Origin: Scandinavium manionii
GTDB taxonomy: Bacteria; Pseudomonadota; Gammaproteobacteria; Enterobacterales; Enterobacteriaceae
Reading direction: 5' to 3'
Length of the DNA: 64,000 bases
Assembly: GCF_024764775.1 (NCBI RefSeq)
Contig: NZ_JALIGC010000036.1
Span: 186,001-250,000, forward strand
Below the pieces are notes generated by a model. The model was not told where the DNA came from. It made no database searches and was given only the letters and a program-made list of their open reading frames with translations. The position numbers and the translations under genes are program-made. Below are positions 18,289-27,425 of this stretch, piece after piece. Each line of letters begins with the position of its first letter. The stretch's first letter is position 1.

Positions 18289-19172
18289 GGCTGTTCTCCC
18301 TGTTTTTCTTCCTGCCAGAACTGATACGCCTCACGGGCGTTCATGTTCTCATGCACCACTTTTTTCACCGCTTTGAGCATCGCCAGCGGCGCGCTGGACT
18401 GGAAGATATTGCGCCCCATATCCACGCCGGATGCCCCCTGGTCGATTGCCCGCCAGCACATATCCAGCGCGTCATCTTCGGGCAGCTTTTTGCCGCCTGC
18501 AATCACAATCGGCACCGGGCAACTGGCGGTGACTTTTTCAAAGCCCTCTTCCACGAAGTACGTTTTGACGAAAGTCGCACCCATTTCTGCCGCGATTCGG
18601 CTGGCAAGCGAGAAGTAACGCGCATCGCGGGTCATCTCTTTGCCGACGCCGGTGACGGCCAGTACTGGCATGCCGTAACGGTTGCCCGCGTCCACCAGCT
18701 TGATGATGTTGCTGATCGACTGATGCTCATATTCGCTGCCGATATACACCTGCGCCGCCACCGCCGCGACGTTGAGCCGTAGCGCATCTTCCATCGCTAC
18801 CGCCACGCACTCGTTCGACAGTTCGCTTAAGATAGAGTTACCGCCGGACGCCCGCAGTACCACCGGTTTATTGGTCGCCGCGGGCACCTGACTACGCAAA
18901 ATGCCCCGGGTGCACATCAGCACATCGGTTTCAGCAAACAGCGGCGCAATCGACAAATCTATCCGCTCCAGTCCGGTGGTCGGCCCCTGAAAATAGCCGT
19001 GGTCAAACGCCAGCATCACCGTGCGGTTACTGTGCGGATTAAATATCCGCGCCAGACGCGACTGCATCCCCCAATCCAGCGAACCGCAGCCTTTCAGGGC
19101 ATAAACCGTATTCTTCTGCGGGCGGTCGAGCCCGAAATCTTTCCCGTCTTTGATATCGTCTAAATCAGCCAT
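18285..19172 (-). CDS. lsrF: P-HPD thiolase LsrF
   Basis: The 295-residue class-I-aldolase-fold protein has the catalytic lysine in TFVKTYF and phosphate-binding loops IVIAGGKK and GRNIFQ. LsrF transfers an acetyl group from P-HPD to CoA, giving dihydroxyacetone phosphate and acetyl-CoA. It starts 11 bases after lsrB and overlaps lsrG by 4 bases. Together with lsrK and lsrG it completes AI-2 breakdown. Confidence 0.95.
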   Translation of the reverse strand: MADLDDIKDGKDFGLDRPQKNTVYALKGCGSLDWGMQSRLARIFNPHSNRTVMLAFDHGYFQGPTTGLERIDLSIAPLFAETDVLMCTRGILRSQVPAATNKPVVLRASGGNSILSELSNECVAVAMEDALRLNVAAVAAQVYIGSEYEHQSISNIIKLVDAGNRYGMPVLAVTGVGKEMTRDARYFSLASRIAAEMGATFVKTYFVEEGFEKVTASCPVPIVIAGGKKLPEDDALDMCWRAIDQGASGVDMGRNIFQSSAPLAMLKAVKKVVHENMNAREAYQFWQEEKQGEQP

Positions 19173-19183
19173 TTTCCCCTCCC

Positions 19184-20197
19184 TCAGAAATCGTATTTGC
19201 CAATGTTCTCTTTGGTGAACACCACGCGCTCTGGCAGCAGCACGATACCGTTGCCCTTGGCCTCATACTGGTAACCTTGCACGCTGTTCGGCTCGACTTT
19301 CAGGTCGCCAATGCCTTTCACCGCCACGCTGTCGCCCACGTTCAAATCGCCTTTTTTCAGCAGGTGATTGGCGACGTTAACCGCAATATTGCCCTGCTCG
19401 ACCACATCCCACAGGCCAAAGGCTTTCACCGTGCCGCGCTCGACGTACGGACGCATCACGTTCGGGGTGCTGAAGCCGACAATCGCCACGCCCTGACGTT
19501 TGAGGTTTTCCGCCGCCTGGGCCGCAGCCGGCAGCGCATTGGCGTCCGGGGCGATGATCGCATCGAGATCCGGATACGCCTTCAGAATGCCTTCGGCTGT
19601 TTGCAGCGATTTGGTGGCATCGTTATAGCCAAACTGAGTCGTGACCACTTGCCATTGCGGATGGTCTTTGGCGATTTTGGCCTTCGCCTCTTTCACCCAC
19701 TGGTTCTGATCGGTGACGGTTGGGCTGGAATAAAAGAACGCCACTTTGGCATTCGGTTTGGTGACTTGCTTTCCAGCCATATCCACCAGCAGGCCACCGA
19801 GCTGTTCCGGCGTGCCCTGGTTGATGTATATGCTGCGGCATTCCGGCTTGGTGTCGGAATCCCAGGTCAGTACTTTGACGCCGCGCTGCATCGCACGTTT
19901 CAGCGCCGGGCATAAGCCGTCCGGCGAGACGGCGGAAACGATAATCGCGTTGTAGCCCTGATTAACGAAGTTGTTAATAAGCTGCACCTGGCCGGAGACA
20001 CTTGGCTCCGTTGGGCCATCGTAGGTGACATCCACGCCGAGCTGTTTGCCCGCCTCTTTCGCGCCGTTGCCGCCGCTGGTGAAGAAACCGACGCCCACCA
20101 GTTTCGGGATAAACGCAATTCTGTCCGCCGCCTGTACGACAGCCACGCTCATTGCCAGCGCCAGGGCGCTCACCTGCACACACCGTTTTGCTTTCAT
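19184..20197 (-). CDS. lsrB: AI-2 periplasmic binding protein LsrB
   Basis: I chose the ATG at 20197 (337 residues), which starts a proper signal peptide ending VQA-ADR and lies one base after the lsrD stop. The protein is a periplasmic binding protein of the ribose/AI-2 class with FIPKLVGVGFF near the N terminus, in which the lysine corresponds to an AI-2 ligand residue, a TWDSD motif and the VTDQNQW motif carrying the Asp-Gln pair. It captures the (2R,4S)-THMF form of AI-2. Confidence 0.95.
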   Translation of the reverse strand: MKAKRCVQVSALALAMSVAVVQAADRIAFIPKLVGVGFFTSGGNGAKEAGKQLGVDVTYDGPTEPSVSGQVQLINNFVNQGYNAIIVSAVSPDGLCPALKRAMQRGVKVLTWDSDTKPECRSIYINQGTPEQLGGLLVDMAGKQVTKPNAKVAFFYSSPTVTDQNQWVKEAKAKIAKDHPQWQVVTTQFGYNDATKSLQTAEGILKAYPDLDAIIAPDANALPAAAQAAENLKRQGVAIVGFSTPNVMRPYVERGTVKAFGLWDVVEQGNIAVNVANHLLKKGDLNVGDSVAVKGIGDLKVEPNSVQGYQYEAKGNGIVLLPERVVFTKENIGKYDF

Positions 20198-20198
20198 C

Positions 20199-21191
20199 TC
20201 ATGCTCCGATTGATTTGCGCGAACTAAGCCGACGCCACACCGTGCGTACCCCTTCACGATGCAGACTCAGCGAACGTCCCATGACCACCACAACCAGCAG
20301 CGCTCCCGAAAGCGCGCTCGACACCTGGTTGGGAATACCGACCATCTGTAAACCTTGTTGCAGATACCCCACCAGCAGCGCCGCCAGGGCCGTACCGATA
20401 ACCGAGCCAGAGCCGCCATAAATATTGGCCCCACCGAGCACCGCCGCGGTCAGCGCGGGCATCAGTAAATCGCGGCCCAAATCCGAACGGGCCGAGCCGA
20501 AATAAGAAACCAGCACCAGCGCCGCAATGGCCGACGCCAACCCGACCAGACCGTACAACACGTACGGCATACCGTTGACGGAGAGCGCCGCATAGCGTGC
20601 CGCGCGCGGGTTCTGCCCGAGTAAAAAGAGATGACGCCCAAAGCGCCCGCGATGAGCGAGCAGCCAGAAGAAAAAGGTGATGACGATAAATAGCACCAGT
20701 GGGACGGGCAGGCCGAACAGCGTCAGGTTGGCGAATGCAGTAAAGCTATCCGGGAAGCCACCGATACCTTCGTAGCCCGTCGCACCCGCCATGCCGGAAA
20801 GCAGCAGCGCCGCACCGCCATAGAGATATAGGGTGCCGAGCGTAATCACCAATGGGCTAATGCCGGTGTAATGAATCAGCGCCGCGTTCACCAGGCCGCA
20901 CAGCACACCAAGCAGCAACGTCAGCGGAATGGCGACGCTCATCGGCCAGCCCGCCTGCATCATCACGCCAAGCGCGATAGCGCACAGGCCAATGGTCGAG
21001 CCGAGCGAAATATCAATACCGCCGCTGATGATCACCAGCGTCAGCGGCAGCGCCACGATGCCGATGCAGATAAAATCGCTGGTGCTGAACAGCAGCATAT
21101 TCACGTCGAGCATCCGCGGGTTCAGCGCTCCGAACAGGCCAATCTCCAGCACCAGTAAAATCAGCAGCGCGCTTTCCCAGTTGAGCTTCAT
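20199..21191 (-). CDS. lsrD: AI-2 import permease LsrD
   Basis: The 330-residue permease of the RbsC/LsrC/LsrD family has about nine membrane helices and the loop GGIDISLGSTIGL near residues 56-68. Its ATG directly follows the lsrC stop with no gap, and its stop is one base from the lsrB ATG, so translation is coupled. With LsrC it forms the heterodimeric channel. Confidence 0.94.
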   Translation of the reverse strand: MKLNWESALLILLVLEIGLFGALNPRMLDVNMLLFSTSDFICIGIVALPLTLVIISGGIDISLGSTIGLCAIALGVMMQAGWPMSVAIPLTLLLGVLCGLVNAALIHYTGISPLVITLGTLYLYGGAALLLSGMAGATGYEGIGGFPDSFTAFANLTLFGLPVPLVLFIVITFFFWLLAHRGRFGRHLFLLGQNPRAARYAALSVNGMPYVLYGLVGLASAIAALVLVSYFGSARSDLGRDLLMPALTAAVLGGANIYGGSGSVIGTALAALLVGYLQQGLQMVGIPNQVSSALSGALLVVVVMGRSLSLHREGVRTVWRRLSSRKSIGA

Positions 21192-22226
21192 TTACGCCAC
21201 CTCTTTGTTTTTACGTTTCGGAAAGGAGGCGATGTTCTTTCCCCCTTTATTGCCCGGCTGGAAACGGCTGTATTTGAGCGCGCGCTGGTGACGGGTCAGC
21301 GCCTGACGCAAACGCCCGTCGAGCACCAGCACGCCCAACAGCACCAGTCCGGCGATGAAGTCGTTCCACCAGGCCGGGAGCCTGAACAGCACCAGCACGG
21401 TATCGATTTGGGTCAGGAAAAAGGCGCCGAGAAATGCGCCGAGCAGCGTGCCGGTGCCACCCAGCAGCGACACGCCGCCGAGCACGCAGGCGGCGATGGC
21501 TTTCATCTCCAGCCCGCTGCCGGTCTGGTTCGGCACGAAGCCAATCTGCGCGGCAAAAATAATCCCGCCGCAGGCGGCGAGCATCCCGTTGAAGGTGAAG
21601 GCCAGCATCCGGGTGCGGTTGACGCCAACCCCGAGCTGGCGTGCAGCGGCGAGGTTATCTCCCACCGCGTAGAAATCACGCCCGAATGTCGTACGGGCCA
21701 GCAGCCATGCGCCCGCCAGCAGTATCAGCAGCACCAGCCAGCCGAGCGGCGACACGCCAACGAATGCCGGTTCAGAAAGGGATTTCAGGCTGTCAGGCAG
21801 CCCTTCAATCCACTTCCCGCCGGTCCAGAGCAGCATAATGCCGCGATATAACCCGAGCGTGCCGAGCGTCGCGACAATCGCCGGAATACGCAACCCGACC
21901 ACCAGCAAGCCGTTGAACGCCCCGGCCAGCGCGCCAATCGCCAGTGCGAACACAATGGCGACCGGCAAACCGTAGCCGCTGTTGAGCGCCACGCCGACCG
22001 CAATCGCGCTCAGCCCAACGGTCGACCCCACGGAGACGTCAATGTTACGCGTGAGCATCACCATTGCCGCGCCGATTGCCAGCAAGCAAAGGATCTGCGC
22101 ACTGGAAAAGATCATCGCCAGGGTCTGCAAGCTAAAGTACGACGGATTGAGCGCAACCAGCACCGCGAACAGTGCCAGAATGGCGAGGAACGCGCTCAGC
22201 TCGCGGTTCTTCAGCAACGTTTTCAT
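21192..22226 (-). CDS. lsrC: AI-2 import permease LsrC
   Basis: The 344-residue permease with about nine membrane helices and the family loop NIDVSVGSTVGL (about residues 62-73) has a basic C-terminal tail. Its ATG overlaps the lsrA stop (ATGA), showing coupling. It pairs with LsrD for AI-2 uptake. Confidence 0.94.
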   Translation of the reverse strand: MKTLLKNRELSAFLAILALFAVLVALNPSYFSLQTLAMIFSSAQILCLLAIGAAMVMLTRNIDVSVGSTVGLSAIAVGVALNSGYGLPVAIVFALAIGALAGAFNGLLVVGLRIPAIVATLGTLGLYRGIMLLWTGGKWIEGLPDSLKSLSEPAFVGVSPLGWLVLLILLAGAWLLARTTFGRDFYAVGDNLAAARQLGVGVNRTRMLAFTFNGMLAACGGIIFAAQIGFVPNQTGSGLEMKAIAACVLGGVSLLGGTGTLLGAFLGAFFLTQIDTVLVLFRLPAWWNDFIAGLVLLGVLVLDGRLRQALTRHQRALKYSRFQPGNKGGKNIASFPKRKNKEVA

Positions 22227-23713
22227 ACCTGCCCTCCGAACGCTAAGGTCATCATCCGATCGACGCTGACCGCCTGTTTGTTCAGTTCCCCGCTCATTCG
22301 CCCCTGATGCATCACCAGCACCCTGTCGGCAAGGCCCGGGAACTCATCCAGATCGCTGGAGATCATCAGCACCGCGACGTTTTGCGCCGCCACGCTTTTC
22401 AGCAATTGGTAGATGTCGGCCCGGGCGGAAACGTCCACGCCGCGCGTCGGCTCATCGACAATCAGCAGCAGCGGATTCGCCTCCAGACAGCGCGCCAGCA
22501 AGACCTTTTGCTGATTACCGCCGGAAAGCGTACGCACCGGCTGATCCGCGTGGTTGAGTTTGATCCCCAGCGCCCGGTGATAGCGCTCCACCACCGCCGC
22601 CTCGCGTTTGCCTTCCTGCCACAGCGACGGCTGGTTGAACATCACCGTGTTCCAGCGCACCGGCGCATCAAGAAATAGCCCGGATACCTGCCGGTCTTCC
22701 GGCAGATATACCAGGCCGCTCGCCAGCCGCGCACGGGTGCTGTCCTTGCTGATTTCACGATTTTCCAGCCACACGCGCCCGGCCCTGACGGGGCGCAGGC
22801 CGTACAGCGTTTCGGCAAATTCAGTGCGCCCGGATCCCACCAGGCCCGCAAGACCTAAGATCTCCCCGGCGCGGATCTCAAGACTCAGATCGATAAACCC
22901 TTCGCCGGTCAGATCCTCGACGCGCAATACCGGGAAATCCTGCGGCTGAGTACGCCGATTGCCCGGCAGCGCCAGCCACAGCTTTTGCGTATCGCTCAGG
23001 GCATTATCACGACAAGCGGGCGTCATCGCGGCGATCAACTCGCCGTCGGTGTGATCCGCGGTGTCGCCACTCAGCACGATTGCGCCGTCGCGCATCACTG
23101 AGACATGGCTGGCCAGCGCGCGGATCTCGGGCAATTTGTGGGAGATAAAGACGATGCCGACGTCGAGCGCCTGCAAAGATCGCACCTGGCGGAATAGCCG
23201 TTCCGTTTCACCGGGCGTTAATGACGCAGTGGGTTCGTCGAGGATCAGGATCTGCGCGTCGCGCATCAGCCCACGTAAGATCTCCACCATTTGTTGATCC
23301 GCCACCTCCAGAGTACTGGCCGCGGCCTGCAGGTTTATCTGGCAGTTCAGCTGCTGCAATTTTTCCGTCAGCCGGGCTTCGGTATCCGGTTTGCGCGGCA
23401 GGCGAAAAAGGATGTTTTCCTGCACCGTTAGGTTGGGAAACAGCATTGGCTCCTGCGGCACCAGGTAAATGCCAAGTTGATGCGCCTGGCCCGGTTTCAG
23501 CCGCGCAAAAGGTTTGCCGTTTATCCGAAGTTCACCGTCGTCCGGCGTTTCCACCCCGGCAACAATCTTCATCAGCGTCGATTTCCCGGCCCCGTTGCCA
23601 CCCATCAGCGCATGCACCTGGCCAGAAAATAGCGTGAAATCAATGCCCTTCAGTACGGCGACACCGGAAAACTGCTTGCGGATGTTATGGGCTTCAATCA
23701 GTGGCTTCATCAT
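22223..23713 (-). CDS. lsrA: AI-2 import ATPase LsrA
   Basis: I chose the first ATG of an ATG-ATG pair at 23713 (496 residues); GAGG lies just upstream and the 27-residue extension to 23794 would run into the operator. Two ABC modules follow: Walker A GGNGAGKST in the first and GLVGSGRTE in the second, with signature LSGGNQQ in the second. It powers LsrCD. The operon is divergent from lsrRK and starts beside the LsrR-type inverted repeat. Confidence 0.95.
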   Translation of the reverse strand: MMKPLIEAHNIRKQFSGVAVLKGIDFTLFSGQVHALMGGNGAGKSTLMKIVAGVETPDDGELRINGKPFARLKPGQAHQLGIYLVPQEPMLFPNLTVQENILFRLPRKPDTEARLTEKLQQLNCQINLQAAASTLEVADQQMVEILRGLMRDAQILILDEPTASLTPGETERLFRQVRSLQALDVGIVFISHKLPEIRALASHVSVMRDGAIVLSGDTADHTDGELIAAMTPACRDNALSDTQKLWLALPGNRRTQPQDFPVLRVEDLTGEGFIDLSLEIRAGEILGLAGLVGSGRTEFAETLYGLRPVRAGRVWLENREISKDSTRARLASGLVYLPEDRQVSGLFLDAPVRWNTVMFNQPSLWQEGKREAAVVERYHRALGIKLNHADQPVRTLSGGNQQKVLLARCLEANPLLLIVDEPTRGVDVSARADIYQLLKSVAAQNVAVLMISSDLDEFPGLADRVLVMHQGRMSGELNKQAVSVDRMMTLAFGGQV

Positions 23714-23723
23714 CACGCCTCGG

Positions 23724-23758
23724 TTGAACAAATGATTTTTAGAATTAATAATGTTCAA
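23724..23758. promoter_or_regulatory. lsrR box: Candidate LsrR operator between lsrA and lsrR
   Basis: TTGAACA (23724-23730) and TGTTCAA (23752-23758) form a perfect 7-bp inverted repeat separated by 21 bases, immediately upstream of lsrA. Half-site-like TGAACT (23771) and GTTCAA near the lsrR start could be secondary contacts. LsrR represses both arms until phospho-AI-2 binds it. Confidence 0.6.
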
Positions 23759-23855
23759 AAGCGTAGACCGTGAACTATATTTACAACCGTGCAAGGATCA
23801 CAGTTTTACCCTTTCGATCGCTTAGCACAGGCTGTAAGTAAAGAATGATCGGTTT

Positions 23856-23871
23856 TGCCAGTGGCTTCACA
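23856..23871. promoter_or_regulatory. Weak CRP-like site in the lsr control region
   Basis: TGCCA-N6-TCACA matches the CRP pattern TGTGA-N6-TCACA at 8 of 10 positions. lsr operons are known to need cAMP-CRP, but this site is only suggestive. Confidence 0.3.
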
Positions 23872-23927
23872 TTTTCAGTCCGCGCAACTGCGAACATATG
23901 ATCTAGATTTTTATAAGAGTTCAATTT

Positions 23928-24899
23928 ATGAGCGAAAAACGCATTACGGAAGAGAGCCGTTACGCAGGTCTGGCGCTGGCGGAAGAAGAGCTGGTGGCAC
24001 GTGTGGCCTGGTGCTATTACCACGACGGCCTGACCCAGAACGATATTGGTGAGCGGCTTGGGCTGCCGCGACTCAAGATTTCACGGTTGCTGGAAAAAGG
24101 CCGCCAGTCCGGGGTTATCCGCGTGCAGATCAACTCCCGCTACGAAGGTTGTCTGGCGCTGGAAACCGAGATCCAAAAGCGCTTTAACCTGAAAATGGCC
24201 CGGGTTCTGCCCGCGTTAAATACCTCGCCGATGAACGTGCGGCTAGGGATTGGCGCCGCGCAGTCGCTGATGGGCGTGCTTGAGCCTGGCCAGCTGCTGG
24301 CGGTGGGGTTTGGTGAGGCGACCATGAGCTGCATTCAGCATCTGAGCGGGTTTATCGGCTCGCAGCAAATCCGTCTGGTGACGCTGTCCGGCGGCGTCGG
24401 GCCGTATATGACCGGCATCGGCCAGCTGGATGCGGCATGCAGCGTGAGCATGATCCCGGCACCGTTACGCGTTTCCTCGCCAGAAGTGGCGGAGATCCTG
24501 CGTCGTGAGTCCAGCGTGCGCGATGTGATACTCGCGGCGAGTGCAGCCGATGCCGCTGTGGTTGGGATCGGTGCTATCGATCAGCGACGTGATGCGACGA
24601 TCCTGCGATCCGGCTACATCAGCGAGGGCGAACAGCTGATGTACGCGCGCAAAGGCGCGATCGGCGACATTCTGGGCTATTTCCTGCAAGCGGATGGCGA
24701 ACGGGTGGAAGGGCTGGAAATCCACCGTGAATTGCTTGGCGTGACCCTTGATGAACTGGCGCAGTTGCCGACCATCGTCGGTGTCGCCGGGGGTGAAGAA
24801 AAAGCGCAGGCCATTTACGCGGCCCTTATCGGTAAGCGGATTAACGGCCTGGTAACGGAAGAGACAACAGCACGCGCGGTGCTGTCGCTGGCGGGATAA
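23928..24899 (+). CDS. lsrR: AI-2-responsive repressor LsrR
   Basis: The 323-residue SorC/DeoR-type regulator has an N-terminal HTH (LTQNDIGERLGLPRLKISRL, about residues 37-56) and a sugar-phosphate-binding C-terminal domain. Phospho-AI-2 releases it from DNA. It is followed after 37 bases by lsrK and is divergent from lsrA with a 214-base control region. Length is close to the K-12 protein. Confidence 0.95.
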   Translation: MSEKRITEESRYAGLALAEEELVARVAWCYYHDGLTQNDIGERLGLPRLKISRLLEKGRQSGVIRVQINSRYEGCLALETEIQKRFNLKMARVLPALNTSPMNVRLGIGAAQSLMGVLEPGQLLAVGFGEATMSCIQHLSGFIGSQQIRLVTLSGGVGPYMTGIGQLDAACSVSMIPAPLRVSSPEVAEILRRESSVRDVILAASAADAAVVGIGAIDQRRDATILRSGYISEGEQLMYARKGAIGDILGYFLQADGERVEGLEIHRELLGVTLDELAQLPTIVGVAGGEEKAQAIYAALIGKRINGLVTEETTARAVLSLAG

Positions 24900-24936
24900 C
24901 CGCCGCGCGCCGCGCGATAACAGCGAGGCGCACGTC

Positions 24937-26523
24937 ATGAGTTACCTTTTAGCGTTGGACGCAGGCACCGGCAGTATTCGGGCGGTGATTTTCGACCTGG
25001 CAGGCCGTCAGATTGCCGTCGGTCAGGCGGAATGGAAACACCTGAGCGTGGAAAACGTCCCCGGCTCGATGGAGTTTGACCTCAACACCAACTGGCTGCT
25101 CGCCTGTCAGTGCATCCGTCAGGCACTGGAAAACGCCCACCTGAGCGCCGCCGATATTCAGTCCGTCGCCTGCTGTTCCATGCGCGAAGGGATCGTGCTG
25201 TATGACCGCAACGGCGACGCCATTTGGGCCTGTGCCAACGTCGACGCGCGCGCCAGCCGCGAAGTCTCTGAGCTGAAAGAAATCCACAATTACCGTTTTG
25301 AATCCGAAGTGTATGACGTCTCCGGTCAGACGCTGGCGCTTTCCGCGATGCCGCGCCTGTTATGGCTCGCCCATCATCGCCCGGATATTTATCGCAGTGC
25401 CGCCACCATTACTATGATCAGCGACTGGCTGGCGGCGAAGCTTTCTGGCGAGCTGGCGGTCGATCCGTCTAACGCGGGTACCACCGGGATGCTCGATTTA
25501 TTCAGCCGCGACTGGCGTCCGGCGCTGCTGGACATGGCCGGGCTGCGAGCCGACATTCTCTCCCCGGTGAAAGAAACTGGCAGCGTGCTGGGGGCCGTCA
25601 CTAAACAGGCGGCGCAACAGTGCGGCCTGCGCATCGGCACGCCTGTGGTCATGGGCGGTGGCGACGTTCAACTGGGCTGTTTAGGATTAGGCGTGGTACG
25701 CCCCGGCCAAACCGCGATACTTGGCGGTACGTTTTGGCAGCAGGTGGTCAATCTGCCGGAGGTGCGCACCGACCCGGAAATGAACATTCGCGTTAATCCG
25801 CACGTGATTCCCGGCATGGTGCAGGCCGAGTCGATTAGCTTTTTCACCGGGCTGACGATGCGCTGGTTCCGTGACGCGTTTTGTGCCGAAGAAAAGCTGA
25901 TTGCTGAACGGCTCGGGACCGACACCTACGCCCTGCTGGAAGAGATGGCCAGCCGCGTACCGGCGGGCTCCCACGGCGTAATGCCGATCTTCTCCGATGC
26001 GATGCATTTTAAACAGTGGTATCACGCCGCGCCGTCGTTTATTAACCTCTCCATCGATCCAGAAAAATGCAATAAAGCCACGCTGTTCAGGGCGTTAGAA
26101 GAAAATGCGGCGATAGTGTCGGCCTGCAACCTGGCGCAGATTTCGCAATTTTCCGGCGTCACTTTTGACAGCCTGGTCTTCGCGGGCGGCGGCTCTAAAG
26201 GCGCGTTATGGAGCCAGATTTTAAGCGATGTCACCGGGCTGCCAGTACGTGTGCCGGAGGTCAAAGAAGCCACCGCGCTGGGCTGCGCGATTGCCGCCGG
26301 AGCCGGTGCGGGATTGTACCCCGACATGGCGAGCGCGGGCGAAAAGCTGGTCAGCTGGAGCCGGGTCTTTACCCCGAACCGCGCCCATCGCGAGTTGTAC
26401 GACGGCATGAAAGAAAAATGGCAGGCGGTGTATGCCGACCAACTGGGCCTGGTCGACAGCGGTTTGACCACCTCAATGTGGCAGGCGCCTGGACTTGGGA
26501 AACGCGCGCCAACCTCGCCCTAA
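24937..26523 (+). CDS. lsrK: Autoinducer-2 kinase LsrK
   Basis: The 528-residue FGGY-family kinase has the N-terminal phosphate loop LALDAGTGSIRAV and the C-terminal FAGGGSKGALW ATP-binding motif. It phosphorylates imported AI-2, trapping it and making the LsrR inducer. Its stop codon overlaps the stop of the convergent DUF1861 gene by three of four bases, with no terminator between them. The last residues (GKRAPTSP) may differ from relatives. Confidence 0.95.
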   Translation: MSYLLALDAGTGSIRAVIFDLAGRQIAVGQAEWKHLSVENVPGSMEFDLNTNWLLACQCIRQALENAHLSAADIQSVACCSMREGIVLYDRNGDAIWACANVDARASREVSELKEIHNYRFESEVYDVSGQTLALSAMPRLLWLAHHRPDIYRSAATITMISDWLAAKLSGELAVDPSNAGTTGMLDLFSRDWRPALLDMAGLRADILSPVKETGSVLGAVTKQAAQQCGLRIGTPVVMGGGDVQLGCLGLGVVRPGQTAILGGTFWQQVVNLPEVRTDPEMNIRVNPHVIPGMVQAESISFFTGLTMRWFRDAFCAEEKLIAERLGTDTYALLEEMASRVPAGSHGVMPIFSDAMHFKQWYHAAPSFINLSIDPEKCNKATLFRALEENAAIVSACNLAQISQFSGVTFDSLVFAGGGSKGALWSQILSDVTGLPVRVPEVKEATALGCAIAAGAGAGLYPDMASAGEKLVSWSRVFTPNRAHRELYDGMKEKWQAVYADQLGLVDSGLTTSMWQAPGLGKRAPTSP

Positions 26524-27425
26524 AAAGGAGCCGCGATTTCGCGCCAGTGCACTTCGCAATCACTGGTGCCGCAGAACAGAAGATGACGCTGCCCATCGCG
26601 GGTTAACCCGCCGGGGAAAATCACATCGCGCAAGTCATCGCGCTTGCTTTCTCCTGGCTGAAAATCGTCTCTGCTACAGATAATGCGCAGGGGCGTGATG
26701 TGCCCGCTCATCACGTTAAAACGGAAGGAGGCCGCGTAGTAATGACGGTTTCCGGATGCATCAAAACAGGCCACGTGGCCCAGCACGCCGACCCATTGTT
26801 GATCGAGAACGTGCGCTTCGTTGACCCCGCACCAGCTGTCATCATCAAGCTGAAGCAGCAACCTGCCCTGCTCAAAACAGGATGGTTTCAACTCGCTCAG
26901 GCTGTTAAGGATAAGCCAGCCAATTTTGCCGCGCCCGCCGACCACGCCCTGTGGCCGGGTGAACATCAGGATCCGTTTATCAGGTAGCTGTAGCAGGCGA
27001 ATATCTTTCATGCCCCACGGTCCAACGGCGAGGGGGCGAAGCGTAAAAATTGAATCGCCCTGCCAGAACTGCGTTCGCCATCGCCATCCGTCGTGTTCAG
27101 GATTGGCGCTAATTTCCACGCCGCCAAACACCCAGCCGTTGTCGATTCGACAGAGAAACGGGTCCTGCAAATTGAACGCTGGCGCGTCTTCCGCCAGCCT
27201 CGCTGTGCCCTGACCATCCCAGTGAAAAAACCGCACCTGTGCGTTTTCACTGTCCCGGGCTTCGACCCGGGCGGCAATAAAATGCTGTTCATCTTCGCGA
27301 AACGGCGTGGTCGGGTTGTAGACATCACACCCCGGTACGCCGATGAACGTGACCTTACCGCTGGCCTCCGATTGTCTTCGCAGGCAGTACTCGCGATAAA
27401 GCGCATCGGTGGTGGGCAGGATCAT
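26520..27425 (-). CDS. DUF1861 family protein of the GH130 locus
   Basis: The 301-residue cytoplasmic protein has no signal peptide. The stretches GVPGCDVYNPTTPF (about residues 29-42), GWVFGGVEIS and NEAHVLDQQWVGVLGHVAC match what I remember of DUF1861, a beta-propeller family allied to GH130/GH43-type folds. Acidic residues sit in several of these motifs, so enzymatic activity on the same glycan is plausible. Its ATG directly follows the GH130 stop. Substrate and reaction are unknown. Family assignment is from motif memory, not a search. Confidence 0.65.
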   Translation of the reverse strand: MILPTTDALYREYCLRRQSEASGKVTFIGVPGCDVYNPTTPFREDEQHFIAARVEARDSENAQVRFFHWDGQGTARLAEDAPAFNLQDPFLCRIDNGWVFGGVEISANPEHDGWRWRTQFWQGDSIFTLRPLAVGPWGMKDIRLLQLPDKRILMFTRPQGVVGGRGKIGWLILNSLSELKPSCFEQGRLLLQLDDDSWCGVNEAHVLDQQWVGVLGHVACFDASGNRHYYAASFRFNVMSGHITPLRIICSRDDFQPGESKRDDLRDVIFPGGLTRDGQRHLLFCGTSDCEVHWREIAAPF

